DNA from: Anagrus nilaparvatae
Taxonomy: Eukaryota; Arthropoda; Insecta; Hymenoptera; Mymaridae
Length of the DNA: 64,000 bases
Assembly (NCBI GenBank): GCA_022575985.1
Contig: JAKSXM010000132.1
Location: 4,712,001 to 4,776,000 of the forward strand
Reading direction: 5' to 3'
Position numbers and translations under genes: made by a program. Shown here piece by piece: positions 1 to 13,604 of this stretch. The first letter of the stretch is position 1; every line of letters begins with the position of its first letter. The notes under the pieces are model-generated. The model was not told where the DNA came from, did not search any database, and saw nothing but the letters and a program-made list of their open reading frames with translations.

Positions 1-182
1 AAAATGTAAATTAAATATATATTTTTTTTTATTCATAATGAGAAATATTTTATGAAAAAAATTATTTCTATACATGGATTTATTCTGGTAAGTTAAATGG
101 GATGCAGTTTTTTGTCAATTTTATTAACACAGCTGTCGTTGAACATTTCATAAAATTGAAATAAAATATTTGTATCATACTA

Positions 183-508
183 AAATTTATTTTTTTGGGC
201 TTTTTCAATATAAAGCCACTAGATAAAAAAAACGACGGAATTAAAAATTCATTACTTTAGTAAATTCGATACCTCTAAAATACTTTACGTGAAAATGGCA
301 AAATTTTAAATTTAAAGGTCATAGTTTTAAAAGATCAATTAGTATTTTGGCATTTTTACATAAGTCCTTAAAAAGTAACCAAAACTTATTGTAAAGTTTT
401 AAATTGAAAAAGCCCAAAAAAATAATTATGGGTATCCAAATAAACCCTTCAAAAGTAACCAAAAATTTACACATCTAGCGACTTCAAAATTAAAACGCCC
501 AAAAAAAT
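183..508. repeat. Short inverted repeat with ATTTTTTTGGGC arms
   Basis: ATTTTTTTGGGCTTTTTCAA near 189 is mirrored by TTGAAAAAGCCCAAAAAAAT near 404-423, and a related copy of the right arm, AACGCCCAAAAAAAT, recurs near 493-507. It is probably a decayed non-autonomous element. Confidence 0.45.
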
Positions 509-639
509 AAAAAAACAAATAACTGCAACTGTAGAAAACTATTTGATTAATTAAATCATGCTAGACTAAAAAAAACTATATAAAATTTGGCGCAAAAATA
601 AGAAATTTAGTAGTAAATAGTCAACTTATAAAAAATATT

Positions 640-1370
640 AATATCATTTAAGGATATTAGTAAAAAAAGCTAGTGATTCCTTTAAATATAAATTAGTCTG
701 ATCAACTAAAAATGATAGTAGAAAATTTTGGCAATTTGCCAGTAAAATAATTTTGATAGAACTAAACAAAACAAAAATATTAAATATTTAGTTACTGATA
801 GCATAAAAATTAGTGATAATAGCTCTATTGCCCATACCATTAATTCTTTTTTTGCCAACGTTGGTAAAAACATTAATGATAAAAAGAAAAGAAAAATATC
901 TAATAACCTAATTGATAGCGAAACAAGTCATTCTGAATCTTTATTATTGGAGCCAAAAGATATGACTGAAATTGATAGAGTCATGAAAACTCTGAATGAA
1001 AATTCGGCGGGAGGCTCGGCGGGAGGAATTAATGGAATCAGCAATGGAGTTATCAAATCTTTCAAAGTAATTTCATTACACTACCCATGGTACATATATT
1101 TAACAAGGCGATGGAGAATGGGATATATCCTGACTTGTTTAAAAAAACAACTATAGTCCCCATATAAAAAAGTGGTGACCCTATTGAAGTAAGTAACTAT
1201 AGACCGATTTCGCTAGTATCAAATTTTCGAAAAATTGTCGAAAAACTCATTAAAATTAGCTTAACCTTTTATACAGTTTGGCTTTCTAGATGGAATGTCA
1301 ACCAACGATGCAATAGCTATTATAAAAGAAAATACTCGCATCTTTTTAAGAAGGTTAAAATTCAAAACAA
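640..1370 (+). pseudogene. LINE (jockey/CR1-type) fragment, start of reverse transcriptase domain
   Basis: Pieces in several frames read IAHTINSFFANVGKNIN, then EIDRVMKTLNENSAGG and GINGISNGVIKSF, then ISLVSNFRKIVEKLIK. This is the order expected for the linker and first RT motifs of a jockey/CR1-like ORF2 (SAGxDGI and RPISL). Stops and frameshifts interrupt it, and most of the RT, including the YADD box, is missing. Not functional. Confidence 0.75.
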
Positions 1371-2414
1371 TATAGGTTTTTGTTTTGTTTAATTATAAAT
1401 TCAGAATCTGGCATTTCTGCCCTAAAGTGGACAGTCGGACAACTAAGGTCGGAATCGTTTTCAGAAAGTCAAAATACATAAGCGAGCCCATTTTCAGCCT
1501 GGGTACATCTTGCAGTGTCTACACTAAAAGTTAAGGATTTATAAATAATAAAATTAATCAAGTGCGATATAACCTAAAACCATTGTTCAAATAAAGAATC
1601 GGTTATTACAATCTAAATAATTTCCCAAATTAATGTTTAAAAATAATAAAAAAACCACTTTGTTTTTATTAGGTATCAGATTTATTCAACCATAAAAGAA
1701 TAGGTTAATTAAATATTTTTACAAGTTTATTTTATGACAAAACCAGGTTACACATAAAAGTTCTCTATAAAATAATAATTATATATAAAAAACTTGTATA
1801 ATTATCTTATAAGGCTTTAAAAAATCGAATAAAAAGAAAATTAGGATATTCTATGTATATTTTTTTATTAATTTATTATTATAAAAATGTCATAAAAAAA
1901 GTTATTCCTTTGTTAACACAGCTAAGGTACTTACTATATATGGGTAAATATATATAAAATGCGCAAAACTTACGTGAATCGGGCCCATAACCTGTTGCAG
2001 ATTTAATACCAAGAGTACGAGTTTTTCAGAATATATTTGTCTTATCATACTATGTCAATAGGCCATATTTTACCTGTACTTAGGAAGATTCTATAGTCCA
2101 TAATCATATAGAAGCAACTCTTGGAAAAAACACTCCATGTACAATAAAACTATTAATATAATTCTTGTGGGAAAAAACTTATATACCTATATCGATAAGT
2201 ACTGTAAAAGCTTATTATTATCAATTGCTTATGCATTACGTGGCTTGAACTCTACGCAAAACTATTGATTTTTTTTTTCTTTTTTATGTTATCACGATAC
2301 AAGTGGAATTTTTTACTAACTTTTTATTACGAACAGTATTAATTGTTATTAATAGGATTTTCATTTACTTATAGAATTTTTAGAAATTATATTGAATCCT
2401 GTAATTTTTAAATC
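1371..2414. other. No gene seen
   Basis: AT-rich DNA without a credible open frame, RNA gene or clear repeat structure. Confidence 0.5.
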
Positions 2415-2839
2415 CACTGTAAAAAGTAACTTTCTTATATTAACAAAAAAATTAGAACATTTTCGAAAAATCAGTATATTTTCAAAAAATTTTGTAAATA
2501 TTCGATAAAAATCGTAAATTTACTAAATTTAGTATATTATCGAAAAATTCGAGAATTCTCGATTTTTTTTTGTGAATTCACAAGAAAAATTGATAATTTA
2601 CAATTTTTTTTCGAAAATTTACAAAAAATATTTGTAAATTTACGAAAAATAGTTGTGAATTTACAATTTTTTCGTAAATTCACAAAAAAAATCGAGGATT
2701 CTCGAATTTTTCAATAATGTAGTAAATTTAGTAAATTTACGATTTTTATCGAATATTTACAAAAATCTTTGAAAATTCATTAATTTTTCGAAAAAATTCT
2801 ATTTTTTTTGTAAATCTAAGAAAGTTACTTTTTACAGTG
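2415..2839. mobile_element. MITE family A, copy 1
   Basis: Terminal inverted repeats CACTGTAAAAAGTAAC and GTTACTTTTTACAGTG bound 425 bp that is nearly a full palindrome, made of runs such as TCGTAAATTTACTAAATTTAG and stretches of TTTTTCGAAAA. No coding capacity. Unlike the other copies it is flanked by TC on both sides rather than TA. Confidence 0.88.
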
Positions 2840-4675
2840 TCCTTTTTAAATTTAAATTCATTTTGGAAAATTAAATTTAATGGTGAAAAAGCAGATTATT
2901 TATAAATACTATGTAAATAAAACAAAACTATTTTAGATCCTTCAAGATGAAAATCATCATAATTAACAAATTAATCTTAAAACAGAAATAAGGCAAAATA
3001 ATTAATCTCTTGGAATCTAAATTATAAATCATCCTTTGCATCATTAATAAAATACATATTGACTTTCAAAATGGTAAATACCATTTGTTTAAAGACTAAA
3101 GATAGGGGAGAGCCTGACTAAACAGAGTTTTAATGTTTAGAGAAATTAGAAAACCTTTAATAAAAATGAATTTTAACTGATTCTTACTTTAAGTAATTTT
3201 GACTTGAAATACGTGCTAGCAGGAATAACTTCTTGAGGTAAGTAAATTTTTGAATAGGAAAGACCAGCCCTAAGCATTCCATTCAGCAATATTTGAGTTT
3301 ACCCTATGCAACAAAAGACATTGTGTATGTAACAATGGATAAGATAAATTAATTTAGATTAAATTGAATGTTATTGTTATCCGTAATTCATCAATTACAA
3401 TTCTACAAATTTTTTCTCTTTTATCAAAATCAATAACAATGAAAAGTACATTTTTTAAATTTATAACCAAAAATAAAAATTTTTATTATACCTATACCTA
3501 TTTTATTTTATTTTCGAACTACATCATTAAAAAGTTTAAATTATTTTTTAAAAAACTTTTTTTTTATGACTTAAAATGCAAAAAAATATTTTTATAGTTT
3601 TGTGTTATGAAAAAAGTTTTAAAACTTTAAATAGTAATCGTGACACGAAAATAAATAAAATAATTAAACAGGTAGAATATTAATGATTATTTTATTTTTT
3701 ATTCAAAAAATTAGGTAAATCACTCGATTAATCAAACTGCTGTTGTTGTGTTATATACAGGCAGTACACGCACACTCAATTATCTTAATGGATCCTTTCC
3801 AGTTAGTTAATTTTAACTCGCGTTATTGTGATCTATTATGCATGCTAATTATAATTATTATGTTATATAATTAAAATTCCATTTTTCAAAATTAACTTTG
3901 TAAATTATTAATATTTTACCAGTTTTATAATATCTATGTGATTAATTGGTTGGCAAAACAATTTTAAAGCCCAAGAAAATGGGAGACTAAGAATGCATAA
4001 TCGCGTTTATAGATTGTAAGTACTTCTTAAAGTTTTTTAATTCAAATCATTCCATAAAGTCCAATTTCACCCCCTTCACAGTTTCTCTTCCTATAAATAC
4101 AGAATTAAATTTACGAACGAAATTCGCAAAAAATTATCTTCTGTTTTCTTTATTTTTTTTGCAATTTTTTTAAGAGTTATTTCAGTTTTTTGGAATCGTT
4201 CTGAAACAGTTAAATAAATTTTAAAATTCATTAGCTGCTTCAGAAATCAAGAGAAGACATACTATCTCGAGCATACACAGACACCTAATTTAAATGCGTT
4301 AGTTAAATTTATTAACTTTTGAGGCACGATCTCATCAATAAATTGAATATACAGGGTGATCGTGCCTTAAAAAAATATTTTTTAAGTATAAATAAATTTA
4401 TGTAAAATGAATGTAAAATTTTTTATAAATAAATGATCCCTTGGTGTAATAACAATAAAACCTTTTAGGTAAATCATAAAGAAAAGGCACGATTATAAAA
4501 ATTCAACATATCTCATGAGAAATGTAAAAAAATAATTGTATGCCCTTTTATGGGATAAATTTTCTTGTAATTCTCGATATATTATATCAGTTTATTTGAA
4601 TATAAATATTCTTGAAAAAAAGGTAAATGAATATTTAAAATGCTTGTGAATTTGTAAAAAACGCTGCCAAGTGAT
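2840..4675. other. No gene seen
   Basis: AT-rich DNA. The only structure noted is a small hairpin at about 4320-4368, where AGGCACGATC is mirrored by GATCGTGCCT. The open frame at 3364-3597 is Lys/Phe/Ile-rich noise. Confidence 0.5.
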
Positions 4676-6218
4676 TGGCACTATGGTTCCTCATTAACAA
4701 TAGCAAAATATTTATAATGGTCTATTTTATCTAATAAAAATTATAATTTGAGATATCAGTATTTCATAAAAAAAAGTTAAATACCGTATTTTATAAGAAA
4801 AAAAATGTTGCTGTGATTTAATGTTTTTTATTTAACAAATTTTTAGAAAAAAATTTTCAATAAACTAGGTATTACACTTAAAAAAAAAACAATATTACAG
4901 ATTTTTTAATTTTTTTGTTTTATTAATATTGAGAAAAAGAATTTTGAAAAAATTCGGTATCAGATCCAAAAAATTACTATGAATAAGCTTTCTAAAACTA
5001 GTACTCTCATAGAAATTAATTAGGTACTACGTCCGAACAAAAAAAAAATTTGGTATTCTTTGTATTTTTTTGTGAAAAAAAATTTGGGAAAAAAATTTTC
5101 AAAAAATTAATTATCAGATTTGAGATATCGAGTAAAAACCATACTTTCAAATATAAGTACTTTTATTGAAATAAATGAGGTATTACACCTAAATTAAAAA
5201 AAAAAAAGTATTTTGAAATCTCTTGATGAAAAAATTTAAAAAAAATATTAGATCTTAATTTCATAATGGTTGTTAAATACCACCGATTGCAAAATTTTCA
5301 AATATTAGTACTTTCATGGAATTAAAGGAAGTATTACACTAAAAAAAAAAAAATATTACAGATTTTTTAATTTTTTTGATTTTTTAATTTTCAGAAAAAA
5401 ATTTTGAAAAAATTAAGTTTCAGGTCCAAAAAATTACTATAAACGATATTTCTAAAACTAGTACTCTCATAGAAATCAATTAGGTACTACATCCAAAAAT
5501 AAAAATAAATTAAGTTTTTTTTGTATTTTTTGGTGAAAAAAATTTTGAGAAAAAAATTTCAAAAAATTAGTTATCAGATTCGAGATATCGAGTAAAAATC
5601 GTACTTTCAAATATAAGTACTTTCATGGAAATAAATTAGGTATTACATCCAAATTAAAAAAAAAAAAAAATAGTTTGAGATTTTTTGATGAAAAAATTTT
5701 GGAAAAAAAAATTAGGTCTTAATTCCATAATGGTTGTGAAATATCACCGGTTACAATATTTTCAGATATTCGTACTTTCATAGAAAAAAATTAAGTATTA
5801 CGTCCTAAAATAAAAAAAATTTTGGCATTTTTTGTATTTTTTGGCAACAAAAATTTTGAGAAAAAAATTTACAAAAAATTAAGTATCAGGTCCAAAAAAA
5901 TGCTATAAACGATATTTCTAAAACTAGTACTTCCACAGAAATAAATTAAGTACTGCGTCCGTAAAGAAAAAAAAAATTGGTATTTTTTGTATTTTTTGGT
6001 GAAAAAAATTTTGAAAAAAAAATTTTCAAAAAATTAGTTATCAGATTCGAGATATCGAGTAAAAATCGTACTTTCAAATATAAGTACTTTCGTGGAAATA
6101 AATGAGGTATTACATCCAAATTAAAAAAAAAAAAAAGTAGTTTGAGATTTTTTGATGAAAAAATTTTTGAAAAAAAAATTAGGTCTTAATTCCATAATGG
6201 TTGTGAAATTTCACCGGT

Positions 6219-6276
<58 letters not shown>

Positions 6277-6400
6277 GACTTTTTTTTAAAACCGGTTTTT
6301 TAGCTTCCTGAGGTCACAAAACGTGCTTATATGCCAAAAAATCAAAAATCAAAATTTCATCTATCACAAAGGTTCCTCTATGAGGAACCAAAAATATTCA
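4676..6400. repeat. Tandem array of ~460-bp units plus unique ends
   Basis: Three units recur with a spacing of about 460 bp. Markers are CTAAAACTAGTACT (near 4995, 5455, 5920) and GAGATATCGAGTAAAAA (near 5123, 5581, 6048). Within each unit there are related shorter sub-blocks that carry ...AGTACTTTC. The array runs into a CA microsatellite, then into a unique end holding GGTTCCTCTATGAGGAACC near 6370, while TATGGTTCCTCAT occurs near 4682 at the other end. This could be one mobile element about 1.7 kb long; no protein is encoded. Confidence 0.7.
6229..6272. repeat. (CA)22 microsatellite
   Basis: An uninterrupted run of CA dinucleotides, preceded by a CATA run. It sits at the right side of the 460-bp tandem array. 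Confidence 0.97.
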
Positions 6401-6824
6401 TCAGCTTTTTTCGTAAACGAGAAAGTACGATAACATCTGTTTTCTGCACAAATGGCGTATCATTAGCATATCTCGAGCATATTTACGATAAAAAATTGCT
6501 AAAATGATGATAATGCTTGAAAACTGGATGTAAAGAAATTTTAAGATTCTTGTAAAATATAAATATAAATAATCTTTTGTATTTTACCAAAACATGACTT
6601 TGTATTTTACAATTAGGAGTATAATTTATCCAAAATTACCTGATAAGCATAATAAAAATAAATATTTTTCGATTTAAGTATCTAAAATCAGGTCAATAAA
6701 GCTCATTTAAATATTTCCTATTAATTTTTATAATAAAAGTTGCACAAAAGTCAATATTGCCTTTTTTATGCACAAATGAATAATTAGTGGCTTTTATTAT
6801 GAATTATTGTACTATAAATGTAAA

Positions 6825-7735
6825 TTTATTTATTTATTTATTTATTTAATTAATACATTTACAGCCTCTATAGGCCAATACATAAATAACAAAATATAAA
6901 TATCAATTTTTTAGAATATAAAAATATATTATTTTAATAATTAATTAAATTATTTTGACTAGATAATAATTAAAAAAAATTTTCCAATTACAATAAGTAA
7001 CAAATAAGTTTGCAAAATAAGAGTAACAAAATAAACTAACTATAATATTTTAGAAGTAATGATTTGATTTTAAATTTAAAAGTATAAGGATTCGTGATTG
7101 ATTGGATATTGATGGGAATAGTATTCCAAAGTCTTTTACAGCGGTTAATAACAGAGAAGTAAGTATAGTCATTGCGAGAAAGGTGTTCAACCAAGCTTCT
7201 AGATTCGCGAAATGAATAGGGAATACTTCGAAAACTAAATTTGCCTCTAAGTAGTGGACATTTGATTAAACCATGCAATATCTTGTGAGTAAACACCATA
7301 TCTTGAACCCTATGATGCGATTCAATAGTATGAATATTAAAACGCACCGAGGGCCTGTGATAGTCATGATCAAAATAATTCATCGGTATGTTCGATTTTT
7401 TACACAAGTATTTAATAAAAAGATGTTGTACTTGTTCTATTTTATACGACGACTTGGATGTGTAAGGAGACCAGATTCCAGAAGCATACGATAGATGTGG
7501 AAAAACATAAGAATTATAAAGAACAGTTAAAGTACGTATGTTTCTGAATTTACTAGTTCTCCTTTTCAGCCAGCCTAAAGATTTTTTAGCTTTAGATATT
7601 GCATAGTTAATATGATCATCAAAATTAAATGTGTCATTAAATATAACTCCCAAATCTTTAAATGAATTTACACCATCAATATCAATATTGTGGAGATAAT
7701 AATTAAAAACAAATTTGAATATTAAAACATCTATT
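6825..7735 (-). pseudogene. LINE 3' part: C-terminal domain of ORF2 and 3' tail
   Basis: The open frame at 7653-7036, extended upstream to about 7700, reads DGVNSFKDLGVIFNDTFNF, then INYAISKAKKSLGWLKR, YNSYVFPHLSYASGIW and IEQVQHLFIKYLC. This is the post-RT C-terminal region of jockey/CR1-like elements. It ends at a stop and runs on to a 3' UTR containing TATTGGCCTATAGAGGCTGT and a TAAA-type repeat tail at 6824-6848, which marks the true 3' end. The 5' part, including RT, is missing. A family-B MITE begins at 7749, beside its broken 5' edge. Confidence 0.82.
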
Positions 7736-7748
7736 AGTTCTGTATCTA

Positions 7749-8152
7749 CACACTAAACCTAAAAGAGTTTTTTGTTATCCAGAAAAGAATTAATGTTTAT
7801 TTAATTCCTCTGTAAAGAATGTAAACATTAATTCCATGGAAGCTAGATGAAAAGACCCCAAGCATAATACGATTACAGTTTATGGAATTGAGGAAAATTT
7901 AAAATTAATATTATAAATTATATTTTTGTATTAGATAAAAAATTTTGGTTTGAAATTTAATTGTTTACGGTTTTTTAATTAAATAATGTCAATATTAATT
8001 ACTGAGCCTGACCCGATTTTCTAGACCCTATTTTACATGTATAAGAATTTGATTTAGCCTCACTTATTTAACCCAGTGCTTGTAGTCCTTTTATCTAGTG
8101 TCCATGATTAATTCTTTTCGGCATAACAAAAAACTCTTTTAGGTCCAGTGTG
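7749..8152. mobile_element. MITE family B, copy 1
   Basis: The ends are CACACTAAACCTAAAAGAG and the inverse CTCTTTTAGGTCCAGTGTG, each flanked by TA (7747-7748 and 8153-8154). Similarity continues inward to AGAAAAGAATTAATG/ATTAATTCTTTTC. It is 404 bp long and non-coding. The TA duplication suggests a Tc1/mariner-type source. Confidence 0.82.
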
Positions 8153-8154
8153 TA

Positions 8155-9985
8155 CAAAATCCAAACAATAATAAAAAGAAGACACCCAACTGAAAATATT
8201 TATATTTCTAATATTAAAATATATTTCATGTACACCCCTTAAGTAGACATTATTACACACTACATCCTTTCGAATCCCATCCCATGAGAAAAAAAAATAA
8301 GAAGAAAATCCTTCTATTATGTACTTTTTGAAAAATATCGAATATTTATTACAAGATATCAATGCCACCAAGATTTTTTTTTCTTTTGTGAAAAAATAAA
8401 ATTCTTTTATAAAACTGGGTTATATTCAATATCAGATAACAGTCAAAGATTTTTTTGATTTTATTTATATTGTAAAGCATTTTATGCTACTTTTTTTAAC
8501 AATAGTCTAGAAATTTTTTAAAAAGAATCTTTTCTTGACCGTACACAATTTTTTAGTCAATGGTTTTAAGGATTTTTTTTTTTTTTATTTCGGTTTAAAT
8601 ATTGAATTTTCCTCTTGATAGTAAATATTTATCTGATTTTTTTGGTATGTGCGGATGGTTCTATTAATTTAATGATTTTTTCAAAAAAAACCCAAAGTTA
8701 AAATAATAAGCTTTTGACATAATTGAATAAATAAAATTATACTTTATCCTACGTTTGAGATAAAACAAAACTGAAACCCTAGAATAAAAATAAATAAAAA
8801 CAAGAAAACATTTTATTTAATCATTAGTTTTATGCATGTATTTTTTATGCACATCAGGGCTTTCCTATTGTTTTTTCAAAACTTTCAAAACCAGAAGTTA
8901 ATGTTTATCCACACACACACACAACCAGCTAAACCATCGATTATATATAAACAATTTTTTTTTGTAAAACTATATATACACCTAGGATTTAAAAAAAAAA
9001 GTGGAGGCTGTGCTTGAATAAAGTTTATATGCAGGAAGTATTGATTTATAAATGAATTTTCAAAAAAAAATATTAATAATAAATAAAGGGATTAAATTTT
9101 CTTTTCATGTAAAAATCAACGACAAATACAACACCTGAAATATACAACGCACTTTAGGTCATGAGGTCAAAGTTCACGGCTGAAGAACTTCTATATACAC
9201 ACCACACTGTTGCTTCTGCCTTGCTCGAATATATACATCTTTTATTTTCTTTTATTTTTCTTTATAAAAGATTAGTTTCTTTATAAAGCCATTATTTAAT
9301 AAAAAGTTAACCTTTTTTTATTATTTAGAAAATTTTTAGAGACTAATTTTTTTACAATGGAAGGATAACAATAAATTTTATATTACTCTGTTTCCGTATA
9401 TCCTAAAGCGGAATTGCAAAGAAATGTGTCCGATTCAATATTGTAGAAAAATTTAACATTTTGAAAACATGGCGTAAACAGGAAAGTTTGGAACATCCAT
9501 TTTTCAAATCTTTTAGATACGAACATGTCGGAAACTAATAAATATTCGAACGTCTCTATTTTCAAAGTTTAGAATACGTATTTGCAGATTGTACACATGC
9601 ATCATTCTATAAAAACTCTGTTTCATAAATTTTGGACTTTTTTACAAAGGTCTATACTGCCTATTCTGCTGTATTAGATAATCCGAGACCGGTTACTTAT
9701 GTACAAAATGATAATTCAATTTCTTTTATCTTCTGACAATTTTTTTCAATACTGATTAAATAATCATCTGTTATAACAGATCCTCCTAAAATTATTTTTT
9801 CTAAATTTGATAAAGAGGGTAATTGAAACAGACTATGAGTGTTAAAAGTAGAATAGAATTATAGTTTATTTGTCTAGAAACAAAACTATATGCGATACAG
9901 CAGTCTTTTACATAAGTATTTTAAGTAAATATATAAAATTTCTTGTATATACATTAATTTACATTTTTAGAGAAAGCATATGTTT
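8155..9985. other. No gene seen
   Basis: AT-rich DNA. The small open frames at 8832-9017 and 9383-9565 have no domain or splice context that supports a gene. Confidence 0.5.
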
Positions 9986-9989
9986 AATG

Positions 9990-11960
9990 GTTTACTCTGG
10001 ATCGAGTGAGAGTAGATGTTTTGTAGTTCCGCTTTACAGGAGTTTAACCTAGGTAAGAATCTGATGTCAGAAGGTGTTGAATTCCAGAAATTTGCCTCCT
10101 GCAGTTAAAAAAGAGGAAGACCCATAATCCATTATTGCAGGGAGGGATAGCTATGAAGGATAAGGCGGCTTTTGTAAGTGCAAAATTTCAAAAATAAGTA
10201 TATCAGTGAAGTAGAGCCGCCGTGATTTAATACAAAGTTAGTTGAGCTTTTTTCTGTAAGAGGTGATATATTCATCTCTTCTGACACGAAATATATATCT
10301 TAGTCCAGAATTACTTAAACGATGGAGTCTGGTTTTAATGTTATACTCATATCCAGATATACTGTATTACAATAATCTAGATGTGGAATGATTAGGACCT
10401 GAATGAGTTTTATGCGTAAATTTTCTGTGGTGCAGTGCCTAATGAATTTGTGAGAGTATATGAATCCTATTTATTTTATTCTCAATTGATTTAACTTTAG
10501 AATTCTAAGAAAGTTTGTTATCAAGAAGTACCCCTAAACTTTCAACGTTCTCGGAAAAAGATATTTTTATACGCTCCCCCACATCAACTACCAAATTTAA
10601 TGCATTAAGACGGTCGATAAAACCTGTTGTACTGAAGTAGATAGCCATAGTTTTTTTATGATTTAGGCCTTTTTGGTAATTAAATTAAAAGTGGTAATGG
10701 CCGTATTATTTTTTCAGAAGGGGCTTGTATGTAGAACTGAAGATCATCTGCATAAAGTAAGTGATAAGCATAAACAGGTAAATGGATTTTAAGGTCATTA
10801 ATATACAAAAATAAGAGTGGGCCAAGAACAGACACTCGGGGAACACAAATATTGGTGCCAAGCACGTTTGAGCGCGATGATTTGGAAACAACCTGGAGCT
10901 GCCTATCTTGAATATATAATATGATCCACAGTAAGGCAATTCAAGAAAATCCCATGTCCTTCAATTTCACTAGGAGTTTTGAGGGCGAAATTGAATCAAA
11001 CGCCTTACTGAAGTCAAATTGGAGCAAAAACGTTACCAGTCTGTTTTCCATGCCTCGTCGAATGTCATCAGTTAGTTTGATAAGAGCAGTTTCAGTACTG
11101 CTAAAACCTATCTGAAGGGGGTCTAGTATGTTGCTATTTCTCAGGAAATATGTGATGTGATCATAGGCCAGTTTCTCAAGGACTTTGGATAGAAAACATA
11201 AGAGAGAAATCGGTCTAAAGACAGAAGAGTTGTAGGAGTTGATGTTTTTTTGATTCAATCCAGAAAAGATTTTTTACATGCTATGATAATAGAGCAATAT
11301 TAAATAACTTCACGAGAAACGGGCCTAATGTTGGCAATAATTTAGCAATAATTCTCTATGGAATTCCATCATCCCCAGTTGCTTGGGAACTAAAATGTGC
11401 CCCAGCCAGAATCACATAATTTAGAGATTCTTCTGTAAAGTTAAATACATTATGGCATTATTAATGTAATCTTCAAAAAATGTGCTTTGAGCAAATTCAG
11501 AAAATTCCTCTATTTTATCCGAAAGTTGGATAAGTTTTTCAAGAAAAGCAACATTTCTGGATCTATTGTAGCATCTTTCAATAGCTTTATGCTTGCTGAT
11601 TAAGAGTTGAATTTCTTCAGTTATTCAAGGAGCCTTATTCTAATTAAGTGTAAAAGTTATAAGAGGCGCTAGATGGTCAATAGCTTGTTGAATATTTAAA
11701 TTCAAGCAATAAAGTGCTGGGCCAACTTCAAGATAAGGGCTAAGAAAAGGTCTCCAATCACAACTAGTCAGAATCTCATTGATGTTCTCTGGGGTAATAT
11801 CTTTTAGCTTTCTGAAAGAGAAGCTTTCTATGGGAGGCTTGGGTACGAATAATTCGATTTCTACATTCAATGAAGTTGTGGCTATTGTGAAAATTCGGTA
11901 TTTTGTTATTGTGAGACAATCTATTTTATCATTTTTATCAACAAGCATAATATCAATCCA
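9990..11960 (-). pseudogene. LINE (jockey/CR1-type) fragment with most of the reverse transcriptase
   Basis: Reading on the minus strand, the order is: linker (KLKDITPENINEILTSCDW, near 11840), RT entry (RPISLLCFLSKVLEKLAYD, near 11210), FDFSKAFDSI near 10990, then a frame change to VLGPLLFLYINDL and LLYADDLQFY near 10750 (the YADD catalytic box), then ESLGVLLDNKLS near 10540 and a degraded C-terminal stretch to about 10000. Several stops and at least two frameshifts show that it is dead. Its ends are not defined. Confidence 0.85.
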
Positions 11961-13318
11961 AATTTTGGTTCAACTGAAGGGCGATTTGAAGCATTACAAA
12001 TTAAAAAAATTTTTAAAACCTAGAAGCTAAATTATTTTGCCTTGAATTCATTTAATCTTATACAAAAAAAAACCACTCTAATATCACGTGGTACGTTAAA
12101 AACATTTCTTAGCATCACCTAAATTACTTCATAACTAATTTTAAAATTTTCAAAACTCCTAACTAATTTTATAAAATTGAGTAATGATAGTTTAATTTGT
12201 GTTTTAAACATATTTACATTTAAATTATGTAAGTAAACACAGGAAAACTAATTTAAATTTGTAATATTCCAACTGGATTAAATTGTTGTTTATATTTCCT
12301 TCTTAACACACAACGATGTTTACCAAACTATCAATAGAACAAATAATCTTAAATTTAAATTTTAATTAATCATAAGCCTTGAAATACGTTCTTACTTTAT
12401 ACAAATATAAATAAATTTATTTAAATTTAATTCAAAAGCGTTAGATACCAATCTTTACCATTTACGATTACTCGAAGGAAAATATAAAACTTTTTTTTTA
12501 TTTTTTGTCACAAAATAATAGAAAACTTTTTTATACATATAAAATATAAAAGTTTTTTTTATGTATAAGATTCATTAGAAAACGTGAGATTTTGATGAAA
12601 ATAAAAGTAAGTTTAACTTAAAATCATTCAAGCCTGTAGGCTTTCTTTTTTAAGTATTCAGTTTCAGTTTTGTAGGTTAAAAAAGTATAAAATGGATTAT
12701 ATCGATTGTAAACTTTTTTATTTAAAGTAGTTTTCGAGAAAATTTTTTTTTAAATCGATTGTCTGTATTACCATTACATAAACAATTCGTTCGGTTGGAA
12801 AAAAATTGGTTATCTTGTACGTACACAAATAAGAAGCTTAGTCAGCTAAACTTAAACTCCTGATAACATGGAATAGCACTTTTTGAGGATAAAAGTAAAA
12901 AAAAAATTATATTCTCAAAATTTTTTCTAAAAATATTATTTTAATTTTTTATTATAATAAATTATTCAGCATTTAGTAAAAAATGTTTACTCTAACTTCA
13001 CTGACCTGAATTTAATTTTCGACAAATGTCTATAAATAAAAAATGTTCATTTTTTTTTATCTGTCATACGTAATCTTTATCTTTTAAAAGTTTACACGAC
13101 TGTGTTTGCTTTCTTTAAAACCTGCCCTTCCGCATCAGTCTCGAAGATTTCGATTATCTTTCTAACTGAACGAACGTAAGCTCACATGTAGCTTGTGACA
13201 TTTAGGAGTTATTTTATTTACTTTTTCTATTTCTCTTGTGTACTCAACATGTTATTGTCAAGCGTGGTATTTTTTAAAAATGAATTTATAAGTCGAATAA
13301 AATTTTTTTTCAGAATGT
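11961..13318. other. No gene seen
   Basis: AT-rich DNA with no supported feature. A less AT-rich patch near 13100-13200 shows no match that I recognise. Confidence 0.5.
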
Positions 13319-13319
13319 A

Positions 13320-13604
13320 CACACTAAATCTAAAAGTGTTTTTTTATGAAAGAATTAATGTTTATTTTTCTACTTGCTGACATTAATGACTATATTCCAG
13401 TTTTGAGAGACTGTCATTATTGCCCTAAATAGAGAAAAAAGAGCGCTACGCGCCTCTGGCCAATAATCCATCGCATTTACCAAAATAAACTTTTCTAAAA
13501 CCCGTTTAGAAAATTTTTTATTAATTAAATCTCAAAATAATTCCTCTCTAATTCTAAGATTAATTCTTTTCTGACTAACAAAAAATTCTTTTAGGTTTAG
13601 TGTG
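13320..13604. mobile_element. MITE family B, copy 2
   Basis: The ends are CACACTAAATCTAAAAG and the inverse CTTTTAGGTTTAGTGTG, flanked by TA (13318-13319 and 13605-13606). The inward arms GAAAGAATTAATG and ATTAATTCTTTTC match copy 1, but the interior differs and is shorter (285 bp in total). Confidence 0.8.

Noticed and set aside
3364..3597. 77-codon frame rich in Phe, Lys and Ile
   Set aside because: Typical chance translation of AT-rich DNA; no domain, no splice context.
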